Below, piece after piece: positions 11,450 to 24,000 of a stretch of DNA of 64,000 nt. Location: assembly GCA_028564925.1 (NCBI GenBank), contig CM053031.1, forward strand, positions 92,868,273 to 92,932,272. Reading direction: 5' to 3'. This DNA is from Lithobates sylvaticus. Lineage: Eukaryota > Chordata > Amphibia > Anura > Ranidae. The stretch's first letter is position 1. Each line of letters opens with the position of its first letter. A program made the translations under genes and the position numbers. The notes under the pieces were generated by a model. It did no database searches. It saw nothing but the letters and a program-made list of their open reading frames with translations, and had not been told where the DNA came from.

Positions 11450-11959
11450 GTGCATTATTTTCCGTTCATTTAAAAGGGGGGGGGTGCTTTTTTGGTGCGT
11501 TTTTTTTACACCAAAATAGCAGCAAGCGGAACTTAAAACTGACCAGTGTGAAGGGTTCGTGATTATGCATTTTTCTTCTGCTTTTTTAACGCAAAAACAA
11601 AAGAAAACAGCCTAACTCTCATTTGTTTAATACAAACAAGGGGTGCTATCGCTTTAAGACTCATGCCTTAAAGGTATATATCACACATTGAAATAGGTGT
11701 AAACCATTGTAACACGTGCAAATATAACCATGTACAACCATGTTCAAATTTAATAAAAAATAATGATGAAGTCATACAACACATGTCCATAACGTGAGCT
11801 TGTGCTTTCATAAGTAAGCTCTTATCTCCTGGTCAAGAAATTTACTCTTTGTCCCCCGTATCCAGGATATTCTGTTTTAAAAGATCAGCTTACACAATGA
11901 AATATTTTCTGCCTGAACAATTTTGCCTAATATAATGAAATTGCCCTAAGTTCAGTGCT
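11450..11959. other. Right part of the repeat interrupted by the L1, then anonymous DNA
   Basis: About 11450-11610 continues the repeat broken at 3207, with T-rich stretches and GCGTTTTT-like motifs on both sides of the L1. From there to the CR1 remnant I see no gene; up to 140 bases next to the CR1 may be its degenerate 3' UTR. Confidence 0.45.
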
Positions 11960-12585
11960 CACAACCTTTCCTCATAACTAATATCCTCCAGACCCTTTAT
12001 TAGCTTTGTTGCCCTTCTTTGTACTCGCTCCATTTCCAGTACATCCTTCCTGAGAACTGGTGCCCAGACCTGGACAGCATACTCCAGGTGCGGCCGAACC
12101 AGAGTCTTGTAGAGCAGGAGAATTATCGTTTTATCTCTGGAGTTTTAATTTGCATGCCATTGCTGAGCCTGTCATCTACTAGGACCCCCAGGTCCTTTTC
12201 CATCTTAGATTCCCCCAGAGGTTCTCTCCCCAGTGTATAGATTGCATTTATATTTTGGCCACCCAAATGCATTATTTTACATTTTTCTACATTAAACCTC
12301 AGTTGCCCAACCCATTAATTTGTTCATAATTTTTTGCAGGTTTCCACATCCTGTGGAGAAGTTATTGCCCTGCTTAGCTTAGTATCGTAAACAGAGATTG
12401 AACTGTTTACCCCATCCTCCAGGTTGTTTATGAACAAATTAAATAGGATTGGTCCGAACCCCGGGGGACCCCACTACCCACCCCTAATCATTCTGAGTAC
12501 TCCCCATTTGTCACCACCCTCAGTAGACTGTCCGTAAAAATTAGGAACAATGGTCTGGCAATTAATTGACTGAGTTCCCTAAGTA
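11960..12585 (-). pseudogene. CR1 reverse transcriptase, C-terminal part
   Basis: Minus-strand translation with frame changes gives LFINNLEDG and VYDTKL (remnant of the FADDTKL region), [32 protein letters not shown] and [14 protein letters not shown]. These are the hallmark late reverse-transcriptase blocks of CR1. The reading frame shifts more than once. The YADD-equivalent Asp pair appears reduced in VYDTKL. Confidence 0.8.
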
Positions 12586-12593
12586 CCCTCTGG

Positions 12594-13216
12594 CAGGGCC
12601 AGATTAACGTAGGGGCTATTGGAGCTGCAGCACCAGGCCTCTAACTTAATATAGGCCCCAGGCTGCCCAGTTTCACTGTCACCGCTATTTTCTTTCACTT
12701 GTAAACTCAGAAACCCAGCTTCTGAACCCAGCACTCTGTGTATTACGCAGTCCTGAACCCAGTGCTCTGTGTATTATGCAGTCCTGAAGCCAGTGCTCTG
12801 TGTATTATGATCTCCTGAACCCATGTGTTCCTGCACCTATTCTCTGAGAAGAAAAGCCCTGGGCCCAGCCACCCAAAAAAGAACAGGCCATGCACGGAAA
12901 ACAATGGGTCGACGGGAAAAAGCCTGACCAGTGCTGCATTCTGCACGAACCACCTGGGCTGGGTGGCGGTGGGATTAATAATGGACACCGGCAGGCAGTC
13001 CTAATAAAAGCCTGGTATTTGGCTTCAGTAGTGATGTATGCCCTTCAACCTCACCTCAAGGTGTGCCTCTCACACCGATTCATGGCTCTTATGGAAGCCT
13101 GGGACTTCAGTAGGATTGGACCTGTGCTGCTGCACCATTTCACCTCAGAGCACACATCGACGAGGGGGCCTTAGGCTCAGCAAAATCTTCAGCACCAGGC
13201 CCATGATTCGGCCCTG
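12594..13216. mobile_element. Non-autonomous hAT element inserted in CR1
   Basis: The 623-bp element begins CAGGGCCAGATTA and ends TGATTCGGCCCTG, imperfect inverted termini of the CAGGGCC type. It is flanked by a perfect 8-bp duplication, ccctctgg, at 12586-12593 and 13217-13224. Eight-base duplications are diagnostic of hAT elements. It encodes no transposase. A short tandem repeat of an AGTGCTCTGTGTATTA-like unit occupies about 12728-12815. It landed after the CR1. Confidence 0.9.
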
Positions 13217-13496
13217 CCCTCTGGTGCAAGCCATCTGGTCCCGGTGATTTATTAATGTTAGGTTTCCCAAGTCTAATTTAAATTCTGTCCTCTGTTAACC
13301 ATGGAGGTGCTTCCTGTGATGTGTCATGAGGATAAACACTGCAGATTTGGTTACTGAAGCCCCCCGATTCCCTTGTGAAGACTGAAAAGAAGAATAAATT
13401 CAATACCTTCGACATCTCCCCATTCTTTGTAACCAGATGTCCGTCCTCATTTTTTATGGGGTTAATATGGTCTGTCCTCCCTTTTTTACTGTTTAC

Positions 13497-14640
13497 CTAC
13501 TTAAAGAATTTCTTGGGATTTTTTTTGCTCTCCTCCGCTATGTGTCTTTCGTGTTTTGTCTTAGCCACCCTAATTGCACCATTACATTTCTTGTTACATT
13601 CTTTATAAAGTCTGAATTCTGATGATCCCTCAACCTTGTATTTTTTTAAGGCCTTCTCTTTTGCTTTTATATGCATTTTTACATTGGAGTTAAGCCATCC
13701 AGGACTTTTGTTCGCTCTTTTAAATTTATTATCCAATGGGATGCATTGCCTAATGCCCTTATTTAATATGCTCTTAAAGCAAACCCATCTCTCCTCCGTG
13801 TTCTTTGATCCTAAGATTTTATCCCAATTTATGCTTTGTAGCAAGGTTCGTAGTTTAGGGAAATTGTCTCTTTTGAAATTCAGTGTCTTTGTCTTCCCCT
13901 TATGTTTCCTATTTGTGTGATTTATACTGAAGCCAATTGACCTGTGATCACTGTTTCCTAAATTGCCCCGTATTTCCACATCCATGATCAGGTCTGTACT
14001 GTTGTTAATCAGTAGATTCAGTAATGCTTTATTTTTAGTTGGTGCGTCTATCATCTGACCAATAAAATTGTCCTGCAAGACATTTAGGAACTGGCGAGAC
14101 TTAGACAAATGCGTGGTTCCCTCCACCCAGTCTATGTCTGGATAATTAAAATCCCCCATTATGATAACACTTCCCATCTTTGCTGCTAATCCAAATTGTG
14201 ATAGGACATCCGTCTCCCCCTCATCCCTCAGGTTAGGGGGCCTATAGCATACTCCCAGTATTATTTCCCCTTAGCTTCATCTATTTAGAGCTCTACCCAT
14301 AAGGATTCTACCTTGTCCCTAGCTCCCTTAGTGATGTCATCTCTCACATTCACTTGTACATTATTCTTGATATATAGGCATACCCCTCCCCCTTTTTTAC
14401 CCTCTCTATCCCTGCGATAAAAAGTATACCCTTGAATGGTTGCCAGCCAATCATGAGAGCTGTTGAACCAGGTCTCTGAAATTCCCACAAAATCCAAATC
14501 CTCCTCGGACAAAAGTATCTCTAGTTCACCCATCTCGTTCGCCAGGCTCCTGGCATAGACCGGTCGTATACTATCCTCCTATTGGGTGTTCCGAGATTGC
14601 AACTAGGACTTGTTACGATGCTTACCTTGGGTTTATGTGC
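13497..14640 (-). pseudogene. CR1 ORF2 endonuclease region
   Basis: Two open stretches (14285-14533 and 13497-14177) give the AP-endonuclease of CR1: EDLDFVGISETWF (catalytic Glu), YRRDREGKKGGGVCLY, IMGDFNYPDIDW (Asp-Asn), and LGNSDHRSIGF (Asp-His). These are followed by the linker ending ESKKNPKKFFK before the reverse transcriptase. The stretches are in different frames with about 100 bases between them unreadable as one frame. The endonuclease motifs themselves are well kept, so the family was recently active even if this copy is dead. Confidence 0.85.
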
Positions 14641-14779
14641 TTTAGTCAACATACCACGAATGCCCCCAATACTATCCTCTTGAATATGTTCCGTGCTGTC
14701 TATCTCTACCTCTATACTACTATACTACCTCTGGACCCTCCCCCCGTCGCCTAGTTTAAAAACCCCTCTAACTTTTTGG

Positions 14780-15290
14780 CCATTTTCACTCCCAGCCGAT
14801 CTGCACCCTCCTCATTTAGGTGAAGTCAGTCCCTTCTATAGTACTGGTGACCGACTGAGAAGTCGGCCCAGTCCTCCAGGAACGCAAACCCCACCTTACT
14901 ACACCAGTTCCTCAGCCACTTGTTTACTTTCCTAATCTCCCTTTCTGGTGTGGCTCGTGGTACCGGTAGTATTCCTGAGAATACTACCTTGGAGGTCCTT
15001 TTACTCAATTTAGCTTCCAAGTCCCTAAAATTGTTCTTTAGGACACTCCATCTGCCTTTGACTTTGTCATTGGTGACAACGTGCACCATGACAGCCGGGT
15101 CTTCCCCAGCCCTCCCAGTAATCTGTCCACCAGATCCATCATGTGCCGAACCCGAGCGCCCGGTAGACAACATACAGTTTGGTGTTTCAGGTCTTTGTTA
15201 CAGATTGCTCTCTCTGTCCTTCTAAGAATTGCGTCCCTGACCACCAGAATCTGTCTTTCCTTTCCCTTCGCTCCCCCCCCCCCTCTCACT
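14780..15290 (-). pseudogene. CR1 ORF1 SGNH/esterase-like module
   Basis: Minus-strand frames at 15038-15289 and 14826-15173 overlap in different registers. They give VVRDAILRRTERA, DLKHQTVCCLPGARV, VMVHVVTND, and KVVFSGILPVPRA, then a tail GHQYYRRD that precedes a degenerate LHLNEEG-like block. This matches the esterase domain known at the C-terminus of CR1 ORF1 proteins. It needs at least one frame change to be read through and is therefore a pseudogene. Confidence 0.7.
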
Positions 15291-15300
15291 GGAGGAGTTC

Positions 15301-15727
15301 TTCCCCGGCAGCTAGGAGAGTCCCTCAGCTCCAGCAGTGCTTATCCCTGACTGGTTTCACCAATGTCACTCAATGGAGCGTACTTATTGGGATGCTCCAG
15401 CCCTGGATCGGCCTCCGATGATCCTTTAGAGGGTGTCAATGAGTCAATTCCCACCCAATCAAAAAATCTGAGGGATGTGATGTAGGAGTGCAGGAGTGTT
15501 TGTTTATACCTCAGTGGAAACTCACTTTATGTCACTTTCCTAACTGTATCAATATTTCCAGATGACACGGATTTAAAATCAGACAATTAACATATTTTTG
15601 AGTGGAATGCAATTAGGATTTGATAAAGACTAAACATATATATTTAAGGGATACATACATCACCTGGAAGATTTAATATGACCATTTAACCTGCTGTGAA
15701 TTATGCATGCCTGGTACCAAAATACAC
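15301..15727. other. No recognisable feature
   Basis: Between the CR1 5' end and the next repeat. The first ~150 bases may be CR1 5' sequence; nothing else is recognised. Confidence 0.5.
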
Positions 15728-15848
15728 TTAAAGGGGTTGTAAACTTCTGACACTGACCGGCCACCCAGCCCCCCCCCGTTTTACTCACCTGACCCCTTCG
15801 TTCCCTCGGTGGAGACGCGCTCTTCCTCTCTGCCTGGGGTTCTCCGGT
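15728..15848. repeat. Left part of a TTAA-ended miniature element interrupted by the second L1
   Basis: Starts TTAAAGGGGTTGTAAA and runs to the L1 target duplication at 15849-15863. The other side of the L1, 32042-32073, reads on with TGATAGCAGCGCAGCC. I recall this as the continuation of the same common frog repeat. A right terminus is not seen before the DIRS fragment, so the element is incomplete. Confidence 0.45.
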
Positions 15849-15863
15849 CTTGATTAGATAGAT

Positions 15864-18800
15864 TTTTATTTATTTTTTAAAGATATTTTTATTAGGTTTT
15901 AGACAAACCAACAAGCATAAAAAAACAAACACAAAAAAACAGCAATAGTACTAGACAGCTTGGTTATACAGAGGTATGTAGCATTAGGCAATATGATCAA
16001 TCATAGAAAATGACACAGACATCAGTGCAAAAGGTACAAAATAGGCACAAAGATAAAAAGCTCAAGTATGCTACCAGGACATGGTAATAGTGTAGGACCA
16101 GACATTAGAGATCTCTGGGGCACAGCCCATCAATGGACAATCAAGGGTAGTATAATCAGTGCTGGGAGAGGGTTAATGGACTAGCCAACCATCTACCCCA
16201 AACTTTGTGAAAGGTTTTGTTCCATTTCCGGAGTTCAAAAGTAAGTTTGTACAGTGGGATAGAGTCATTAATAAGTTTTAACCAGAGGGATTTCAGAGAG
16301 GTCTGTGCACCCTTCCAGGACAGCAGTTTTTTTACATAAAAGTCTCTTGGCATGGGATGATATGGGTAAATCACCAAAAACGCCTAACAAGCAGTTCTTG
16401 GGTTGGATTATATTTGGGAGGCCCAATACTGACAAAATAAAGGCACCCAGTTCCTTCCAGAAATCCTGGACCATCGGGCATGCCCAGAAGCAATGTAGGA
16501 AATCGGCCTCTTGGTCACAGCTGCGGAAACAGCTTGTGCAACCTAGCCGGGGTGAGGTGGGTCTGGTGAAAAATCTTTACCTGTATGATGCGGTCCCGAG
16601 AAGCAATAACAGAGATTTAATATGTGTCACTAAATTCTGACCAGTCTTCGTCCATCAGAGAGATGCCCAGGGAGGACCATTTCACTTGTGCCTTGTGAAA
16701 CCTGGGGTTAAAGTCAGACATTAGGGCTGCATAGTAGGTGGAGACTAGTTTGGTGGGATCTGGTTGTCTGAGTAGTTTTTCCAATGGGGGCAAGTCAGTG
16801 GGGTCATCCAGTGAGCCAAACTGAGCGTGGATAGCATGCCTGAGCTGGTAATAATAAAATAGGTATGATCTTGGTAGGTCAAAATCTAAGCATAATTGGG
16901 AGAAAGTTTTAAAGCCCTGGGCGTTGTACAGGTGGCATAAATATTTAACTCCCTTGGAGTACCAGCGATTGGGGTCAGGAAGGGAGAGCAATTCCTGTAG
17001 ATTAGGGTTAAACCACAGAGGGTTGTTGGGGGACTTCAGCCATGTGTGTTTTGGATATCTTCGTGACAATATAGCGGAATAATGAAAGGGAAGTGTCAAG
17101 TACAGAGATTCTGGGGCGTTCAGGGACCCGGCCTCTGTAGATGATATTATGTAGGGTTTCCAGGGAAGATGCGATAGCCAGCCAATCGTGGATGTGCACC
17201 AGCTGGGATGCCAGATAATATAGGAAAAAGTTGGGAAACGCCAAGCACGCCAAGTGTGCTGGCAGCCGTATCGTTTCAAGTGCCACCCTGGGGGAACCAC
17301 CCTTCCACAGGAAAGTAGTACATATCGTGTCTATTCGATTAAAAATAGATTTAGGTATTTTGCATGGGGAATTAGCAAGGATGTAGAGTAGTCTAGGTAA
17401 ATATATCATTTTAAGAACATTGGCCCTGCCCATGAGGTCCAGAGGCAGATCCATCCACTGCTTGGTCTGCTTCTGAAGGCGGGCCAAGAGGGGATCTAAG
17501 TTGTTGGTGACATATGAAGATAAAGGGGTCTGCACCAGCACCCCGAGGTACCTAAAGGAGGACACCACCTGTAGTTTGGAGTCAGGGTGGATCTGGGGGG
17601 GAACAGTCACGTCCAAGGGGAAAAGGCTGGACTTATCCTAATTCACCCGGAAGCCAGAATAGTCTCCAAAGTGACCTCCACCAGCAGGGCCCATAGTGAC
17701 TCATCTATGTCAGCTAGATACACCAATGTGTCATACGCATAAAGTGAGATGCGTTCCTCTATATTAGCAATTGGAAGTTCTTTAATTGAGGGGGGGAGCG
17801 GATGCGAACTTCAAGCGGTTCCATGGCCAGGGAAAACAAGAGGGACGACAACGGGCACCCCTCTCGAGTGCCCCTAGTGATTGGAAAGGGGTAGGTGATA
17901 GAAGAATTGACTCGAACCCGAGCTACCGGGGAGGTGTAAAGGAGTTTTATCCATGCTACAACACAGGGGCCAAAGCCATACATTTGTAATACCCAAAAAA
18001 GGTATGGCCATTCCACACTGTCAAATGCCTTGCAAGTGTCTAAAGACACAATGGCACGAGTAGGAGGACAGTCATGTGGATATTGCAGGTTGTGAAACAG
18101 CCTGCGAATATTCATCCCGGTGGACCTGCCGGGAATAAAGCCCCCTTGGTCACTGTTGCCAAGGGATGCAACTACATTGTTTAAACGATTAGCTAGTCTT
18201 TTGGCCAGCATCTTAACGTCCACATTAATAAGCGAAATTGGACGGTAAGATTCGCATTTGAGTGGGTCCTTATGGGGTTTCAATAGAAGAATGATCAAAC
18301 CTTCCGCATCGTTGGGGGGAGGACTCCAACCTCTAGGGCTTTCTTATAGGTCCGCAAAAGAAAGGGGGGCACAAGGTCTTTAAATTGTGAGAACCATTCA
18401 GCCGGGAAACCGTCCAGGCCAGGGGTCTTATGCGCTGGCATTTGTGAAATGGCCGCAGTAATCTCCTTGACTGAGATAGGAACCTCCAGCATATCGCGCC
18501 CCTAACTCGATAGGGAGGGGAGAGATATGTCAGCCAAGTAGTCATTCAGTTGGGATTCATGATAGTCAACCCTAGATGTGTACAGGTCTTTGTAAAAGCA
18601 TAAGAAGGAGTCTAGGATATCCCCTGGGTTATCACTGACGGTGCCCTGGGCCGTACTAATACGTGGGATGGAAATGGGAGAATGGTCAGGTCTAGTCAGG
18701 TATGCCACGAGACGTCCGGCTTTATTGCCATGTTCGAATGATTTCTGAGTAGCGTGCAGCATGCGTTTTTGCGTGACATCTAGCAGATGGAGTTCGTACT

Positions 18801-19795
18801 CCCTACGGCTCTGTAGCCATGCCTCCAGAGGCAGGGTTAGAGGCATAAACCATAACAGTCTCAAGATCATCAGTGAGCATCTGATTGTTTTTGCGTATGA
18901 CCCCCGTGATGGACATAAAGGTGCCCCTCAGAGTAGTCTTGAATGCGTCCTATTCAATGGAGGGATCCACCTTATCCAGGTTGTCCCTCCAGTAATTGGC
19001 AATGCCCTTCCTGCATTCCCCCTGCACTACCTCGTCCTCCAACCAGTAAGGGTCTAGGTGCCAAACTGCAGGTTCCGAACCTGGGAGAAGGAGAAGGTCC
19101 ACAGAGAGAGGGGCATGATCAGAAACCCCCCTGGGCAGATATGAAACCGCAGAGACAACAGGGAGGGTCTCAGCTGGGGCAAACGCCATATCTAGCCTGG
19201 ACATGGCAGGGAAAGAGTTTGAGTGGCAGGAAAAGTGACGCACATCCGGATGTTTCCAGCACCATACTTCTGTAAGGCCATGAACCTGGACCTGATCTAC
19301 AAAGGAGGGGAAGGGCCTACCTCCACCCCCAGGCGATCCAATGCTGGATCAAAAATAGCATTAAAGTCCCTCACATAGAGTAGGGGGCCAGGGGGTCTAG
19401 TCAATAGCTGAAGTGACAATTTGGAGAGTACTTCCACTGAGAACGGGGGGGAATATATATGTTCACCAGAGTAAAGGTCACAGTGGATATTTGTAAAGTA
19501 AGAACAATAAACCACCCTTCAGGGTCTGTTTTAACTTTTATCATCTCAGCTGGGAGAGATTTGGCTAGTAGGATAGAAACCCCCCCTGGAATAATTAGTG
19601 TGAGTAGCATGGTAGGAGTTGGACAACCACGGGCGTTTTAAGGTCCTCGTTTTGGAGCCTGTAAGGGGAGTCTCCTAGAGGCAAATGATATGGGGGTGAC
19701 ATTTTTTCAATACAGAGAAAACCAGAGATCTTTTCTGGGGTGCATTCAGACCCATAGTGTTCCATGAGACTATCCTTAGAGGCTTCGCCATAACA
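15864..19795 (-). pseudogene. L1 ORF2 pseudogene (endonuclease-reverse transcriptase)
   Basis: Read from about 19795 downward: a decayed endonuclease start (VSWNTMGLNAPQKRS in shifting frames), SRGGVSILLAKSL, LVNIYIPP, a catalytic DFNAIFDP stretch near 19330-19370, SDHAPLSVDL near 19100-19140. The reverse transcriptase follows with KTPGLDGFPAEWF, LLLKPHKDP, YRPISLINVDVK, GFIPGRST, SLDTCKAFDSVEWPYLF, TREGCPLSSLLF. The YADD box has become YAYD near 17729-17742. The thumb and C-terminal parts continue to about 16156. At least half a dozen frame changes and several stops are present. Family-level sequence differs clearly from the intact L1 at 3223, so these are distinct L1 lineages. Confidence 0.88.
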
Positions 19796-20450
19796 AATTA
19801 TACAGTAGTAAATAAGCACGGATGAGCATGAAAACCAGTACATGACCAGATAGGCTGTGTCCCCTGAAGCACATACAAGCACATGTACAAAAAAGTGCGT
19901 AGATCTGCCAGCTGGAGAATGTGAGCCAAAATTGAATAAGGTAAGATCTTTAACAATAAAGATGGGTTGTGAAAGGGAAAAAAAAAGGGGGGTTTGGGGG
20001 AAGAGAAAACAAAACGGGGGGAAAAAAAGAAAAGAAAAACCCATCAACAAAATCCCGTAGAACCTTTGCCCCCCTCCCCGCTCGACCATCCCAAACATAG
20101 CGAACCTTGGATCCCAAACCGATAGACCGTCCTGATCGTAAATCGGTGGAGGTCACTAGCTGGTGAGAGGGTAGTGTGGAATCTTGTGGGGCTCTCAACC
20201 GGTGGTATAGGGATACATAAGCATGTCCTTATGTAGAATGTATGGCCTTGTTAGCCGTGGGGGGAGTGCAGGATCTTGTGGCCTCCATTCCAGACAGAGC
20301 AGGATGGCAAACTATGCAGATGAAGAGTGAAGTCTAGAAATGGAAGTCTAGAGGGATGAATAAGTTAGTCACAGTAGCCGACTCAGTAGGTTAGGAGTAT
20401 CACCCGGCTGAGGGGATAAGGTGGTAAAAAAACAAAAACAAGCGTTAGAC
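19796..20450 (-). other. Inter-ORF spacer of the old L1, with hAT target duplication at its end
   Basis: About 650 bases between ORF2 and the hAT, which sits at the ORF1 stop codon. Like the spacer of the intact L1 it is pyrimidine-rich in element sense (A/G-rich on the plus strand around 19975-20040). No ORF is credible. The last eight bases, cgttagac (20443-20450), are the left copy of the hAT target duplication. Confidence 0.6.
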
Positions 20451-20460
20451 TAGGGATGGG

Positions 20461-20724
20461 CCCGGTGCTCGATGCAAACCCACGTTCGCATCGAGCACCG
20501 GGCGTTCGCTTGCTCGGCGAGCCCAGAACTATTTGGGCCGTTCGCATCACATTCGTGTGATGCGAGCGGCCCCGCAATGCATTGCAGGCGGCGCGGCCGG
20601 CGCAGTGCATTGCTGGCTGATGATTGGCCAAGCATGCACTGTGACCCCGCATGCTTGGCCAATCACAGCGCCGGAAACTCGGAGAGCAATAATTGGCTAC
20701 AGGCAGGACGCCTGTAGCCAATTA
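20461..20724. repeat. Cluster of four hairpins at the 5' end of the giant hAT
   Basis: Four inverted repeats with perfect arms occur within 265 bases: 20461-20475/20488-20502 (15-bp arms), 20542-20551/20556-20565 (10), 20621-20637/20649-20665 (17) and 20690-20703/20711-20724 (14). Subterminal structure near a hAT end could be bound by the transposase, but that role is inference. Confidence 0.8.
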
Positions 20725-21061
20725 AAGCTCAGGGGCTTTAGTACACGCCCCACCATTTAAAAGGCCGTCACGCCGTCGGCGCCGGTCACATGAGTTCCGG
20801 CTTTAGGAGAGATCAGTCTGCTGATTCTGTGTCTTAGCTTGATTCATTGCTACAGAAAGATTTGCTCTTCTTTGCTAAACCATTGGCTATTTCTTTGCTA
20901 AACCATTGCGACCTAAGTCATTGATCATTCATTGCTGCTGATTGCACAGTTAGTGTGTTATTAGCTGCTGCTGGGGATTAGTCTGGTGCGTGTTTTACTG
21001 TTAGTACAGTATTTCAGTAGTACCAACCGCAGTGCTGTTAGCACAGCATTGCACCCCAACA

Positions 21062-24000
21062 GCACCCATAGGACTTCTAGTGTGTTAGTGGCAGCAAACA
21101 GAGCTCGTATATTTTCTTCCCAGAAGCACCCATAGGACTTCTAGTGTGTTAGTGGCAGCAAACAGAGCTCCTATATTTTCTTCCCAGAAGCACCCATAGG
21201 ACTTCTAGTGTGTTAGTGGCAGCAAACAGAGCTCGTATATTTTCTTCCCAGAAGCACCCATAGGACTTCTAGTGTGTTGGTGGCATCACACAGAGCTCCT
21301 ATATTTTCTTCCCAGAAGCACCCATAGGACTTCTACTGTGTTAGTGGCATCACACAGAGCTCCTATATTTTCTTCTCAGCAGCACCCACAGGACTTCTAG
21401 TGTGTTAGTGGCATTCACACAGAGCTCCTATATTTTCTTCTTCCCAGAAGCACCCATAGGACTTCTAGTGTGTTAGTGGCATCACACAGAGCTCCTATAT
21501 TTTCTTCTCAGCAGCACCCACAGGACTTCTAGTGTGTTAGTGGCATAACACAGAGCTCCTATATTTTCTTCCCAGAAGCACCCATAGGACTTCTAGTGTG
21601 TTAGTGGCATCCACAGAGCTCCTATATTTTCTTCCCAGAAGCACCCATAGGACTTCTAGTGTGTTAGTGGCATCACACAGAGCTCCTATATTTTCTTCCA
21701 GAAGCACCCATAGGACTTCTAGTGTGTTAGTGGCATCACACAGAGCTCCTATATTTTCTTCCCAGAAGCACCCATAGGACTTCTAGTGTGTTAGTGGCAT
21801 CACACAGAGCTCCTATATTTTCTTCCCAGAAGCACCCACAGGACTTCTAGTGTGTTAGTGGCATCACACAGAGCTCCTATATTTTCTTCCCAGAAGCACC
21901 CATAGGACTTCTAGTGTGTTATTGGCATCACACAGAGCTCCTATATTTTCTTCCCAGAAGCACCCATAGGACTTCTAGTGTGTTAGTGGCATCACACAGA
22001 GCTCCTATATTTTCTTCTCAGCAGCACCCACAGGACTTCTAGTGTGTTAGTGGCATCACACAAAGCTCCTATATTTTCTTCCCAGAAGCACCCATAGGAC
22101 TTCTAGTGTGTTAGTGGCATCACACAGAGCTCCTATATTTTCTTCCCAGAAGCACCCATAGGACTTCTAGTGTGTTAGTGGCATCACACAGAGCTCCTAT
22201 ATTTTTCTTCTCAGCAGCACCCACAGGACTTCTAGTGTGTTAGTGGCATCACACATAGCTCCTATATTTTCTTCCCAGAAGCACCCATAGGACTTCTAGT
22301 GTGTTAGTGGCAGCAAACAGAGCTCGTATATTTTCTTCCCAGAAGCACCCATAGGACTTCTAGTGTGTTGGTGGCATCACACAGAGCTCCTATATTTTCT
22401 TCCCAGAAGCACCCATAGGACTTCTACTGTGTTAGTGGCATCACACAGAGCTCCTATATTTTCTTCTCAGCAGCACCCACAGGACTTCTAGTGTGTTAGT
22501 GGCATCACACAGAGCTCCTATATTTTCTTCCCAGAAGCACCCATAGGACTTCTAGTGTGTTAGTGGCATCACACAGAGCTCCTATATTTTCTTCTCAGCA
22601 GCACCCACAGGACTTCTAGTGTGTTAGTGGCATAACACAGAGCTCCTATATTTTCTTCCCAGAAGCACCCATAGGACTTCTAGTGTGTTAGTGGCATCAC
22701 ACAGAGCTCCTATATTTTCTTCCCAGAAGCACCCATAGGACTTCTAGTGTGTTAGTGGCATCACACAGAGCTCCTATATTTTCTTCTCAGCAGCACCCAC
22801 AGGACTTCTAGTGTGTTAGTGGCATCACACAGAGCTCCTATATTTTCTTCCCAGAAGCACCCATAGGACTTCTAGTGTGTTAGTGGCATCACACAGAGCT
22901 CCTATATTTTCTTCTCAGCAGCACCCACAGGACTTCTAGTGTGTTAGTGGCATCACACAGAGCTCCTATATTTTCTTCCCAGAAGCACCCATAGGACTTC
23001 TAGTGTGTTAGTGGCATCACACAGAGCTCCTATATTTTCTTCCCAGAAGCACCCATAGGACTTCTAGTGTGTTAGTGGCATCACACAGAGCTCCTATATT
23101 TTCTTCTCAGCAGCACCCACAGGACTTCTAGTGTGTTAGTGGCATCACACAAAGCTCCTATATTTTCTTCCCAGAAGCACCCATAGGACTTCTAGTGTGT
23201 TAGTGGCATCACACAGAGCTCCTATATTTTCTTCCCAGAAGCACCCATAGGACTTCTAGTGTGTTAGTGGCATCACACAGAGCTCCTATATTTTCTTCTC
23301 AGCAGCACCCACAGGACTTCTAGTGTGTTAGTGGCATCACACATAGCTCCTATATTTTCTTCCCAGAAGCACCCATAGGACTTCTAGTGTGTTAGTGTCA
23401 TCACACAGAGCTCCTATATTTTCTTCCCAGAAGCACCCATAGGACTTCTAGTGTGTTAGTGGCATCACAAAGAGCTCCTATATTTTCTTCCCAGAAGCAC
23501 CCATAGGACTTCTAGTGTGTTAGTGGCATCACACAGAGCTCCTATATTTTCTTCTCAGCAGCACCCACAGGACTTCTAGTGTGTTAGTGGCATCACACAG
23601 AGCTCCTATATGTTCTTCCCAGAAGCACCCATAGGACTTCTAGTGTGTTAGTGGCATCACACAGAGCTCCTATATTTTCTTCCCAGAAGCACCCATAGGA
23701 CTTCTAGTGTGTTAGTGGCATCACACAGAGCTCCTATATTTTCTTCTCAGCAGCACCCACAGGACTTCTAGTGTGTTAGTGGCATCACACAGAGCTCCTA
23801 TATTTTCATCCCAGAAGCACTCATAGGACTTCTAGTGTGTTAGTGGCATCACACAGAGCTCCTATATTTTCTTCCCAGAAGCACCCATAGGACTTCTAGT
23901 GTGTTAGTGGCATCACACAGAGCTCCTATATTTTTTTCTCAGCAGCACCCACAGGACTTCTAGTGTGTTAGTGTCATCACACAGAGCTCCTATATTTTCT

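Larger units (their letters stand above)
11960..15300 (-). mobile_element. Degenerate, internally deleted CR1-type LINE
   Basis: Read right to left, three parts of a CR1 element can be recognised: an ORF1 SGNH/esterase module (about 14780-15290), the ORF2 endonuclease (about 13497-14640) and parts of the reverse transcriptase (13225-13330 and 11960-12585). The central reverse transcriptase, including the catalytic core, is missing: sequence passes from the KSPGPDG motif near 13235-13250 directly to the late FINNLEDG / [11 protein letters not shown] region. A hAT miniature element (12594-13216) sits in the remnant. Numerous frame breaks mean the copy is dead. Confidence 0.85.
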
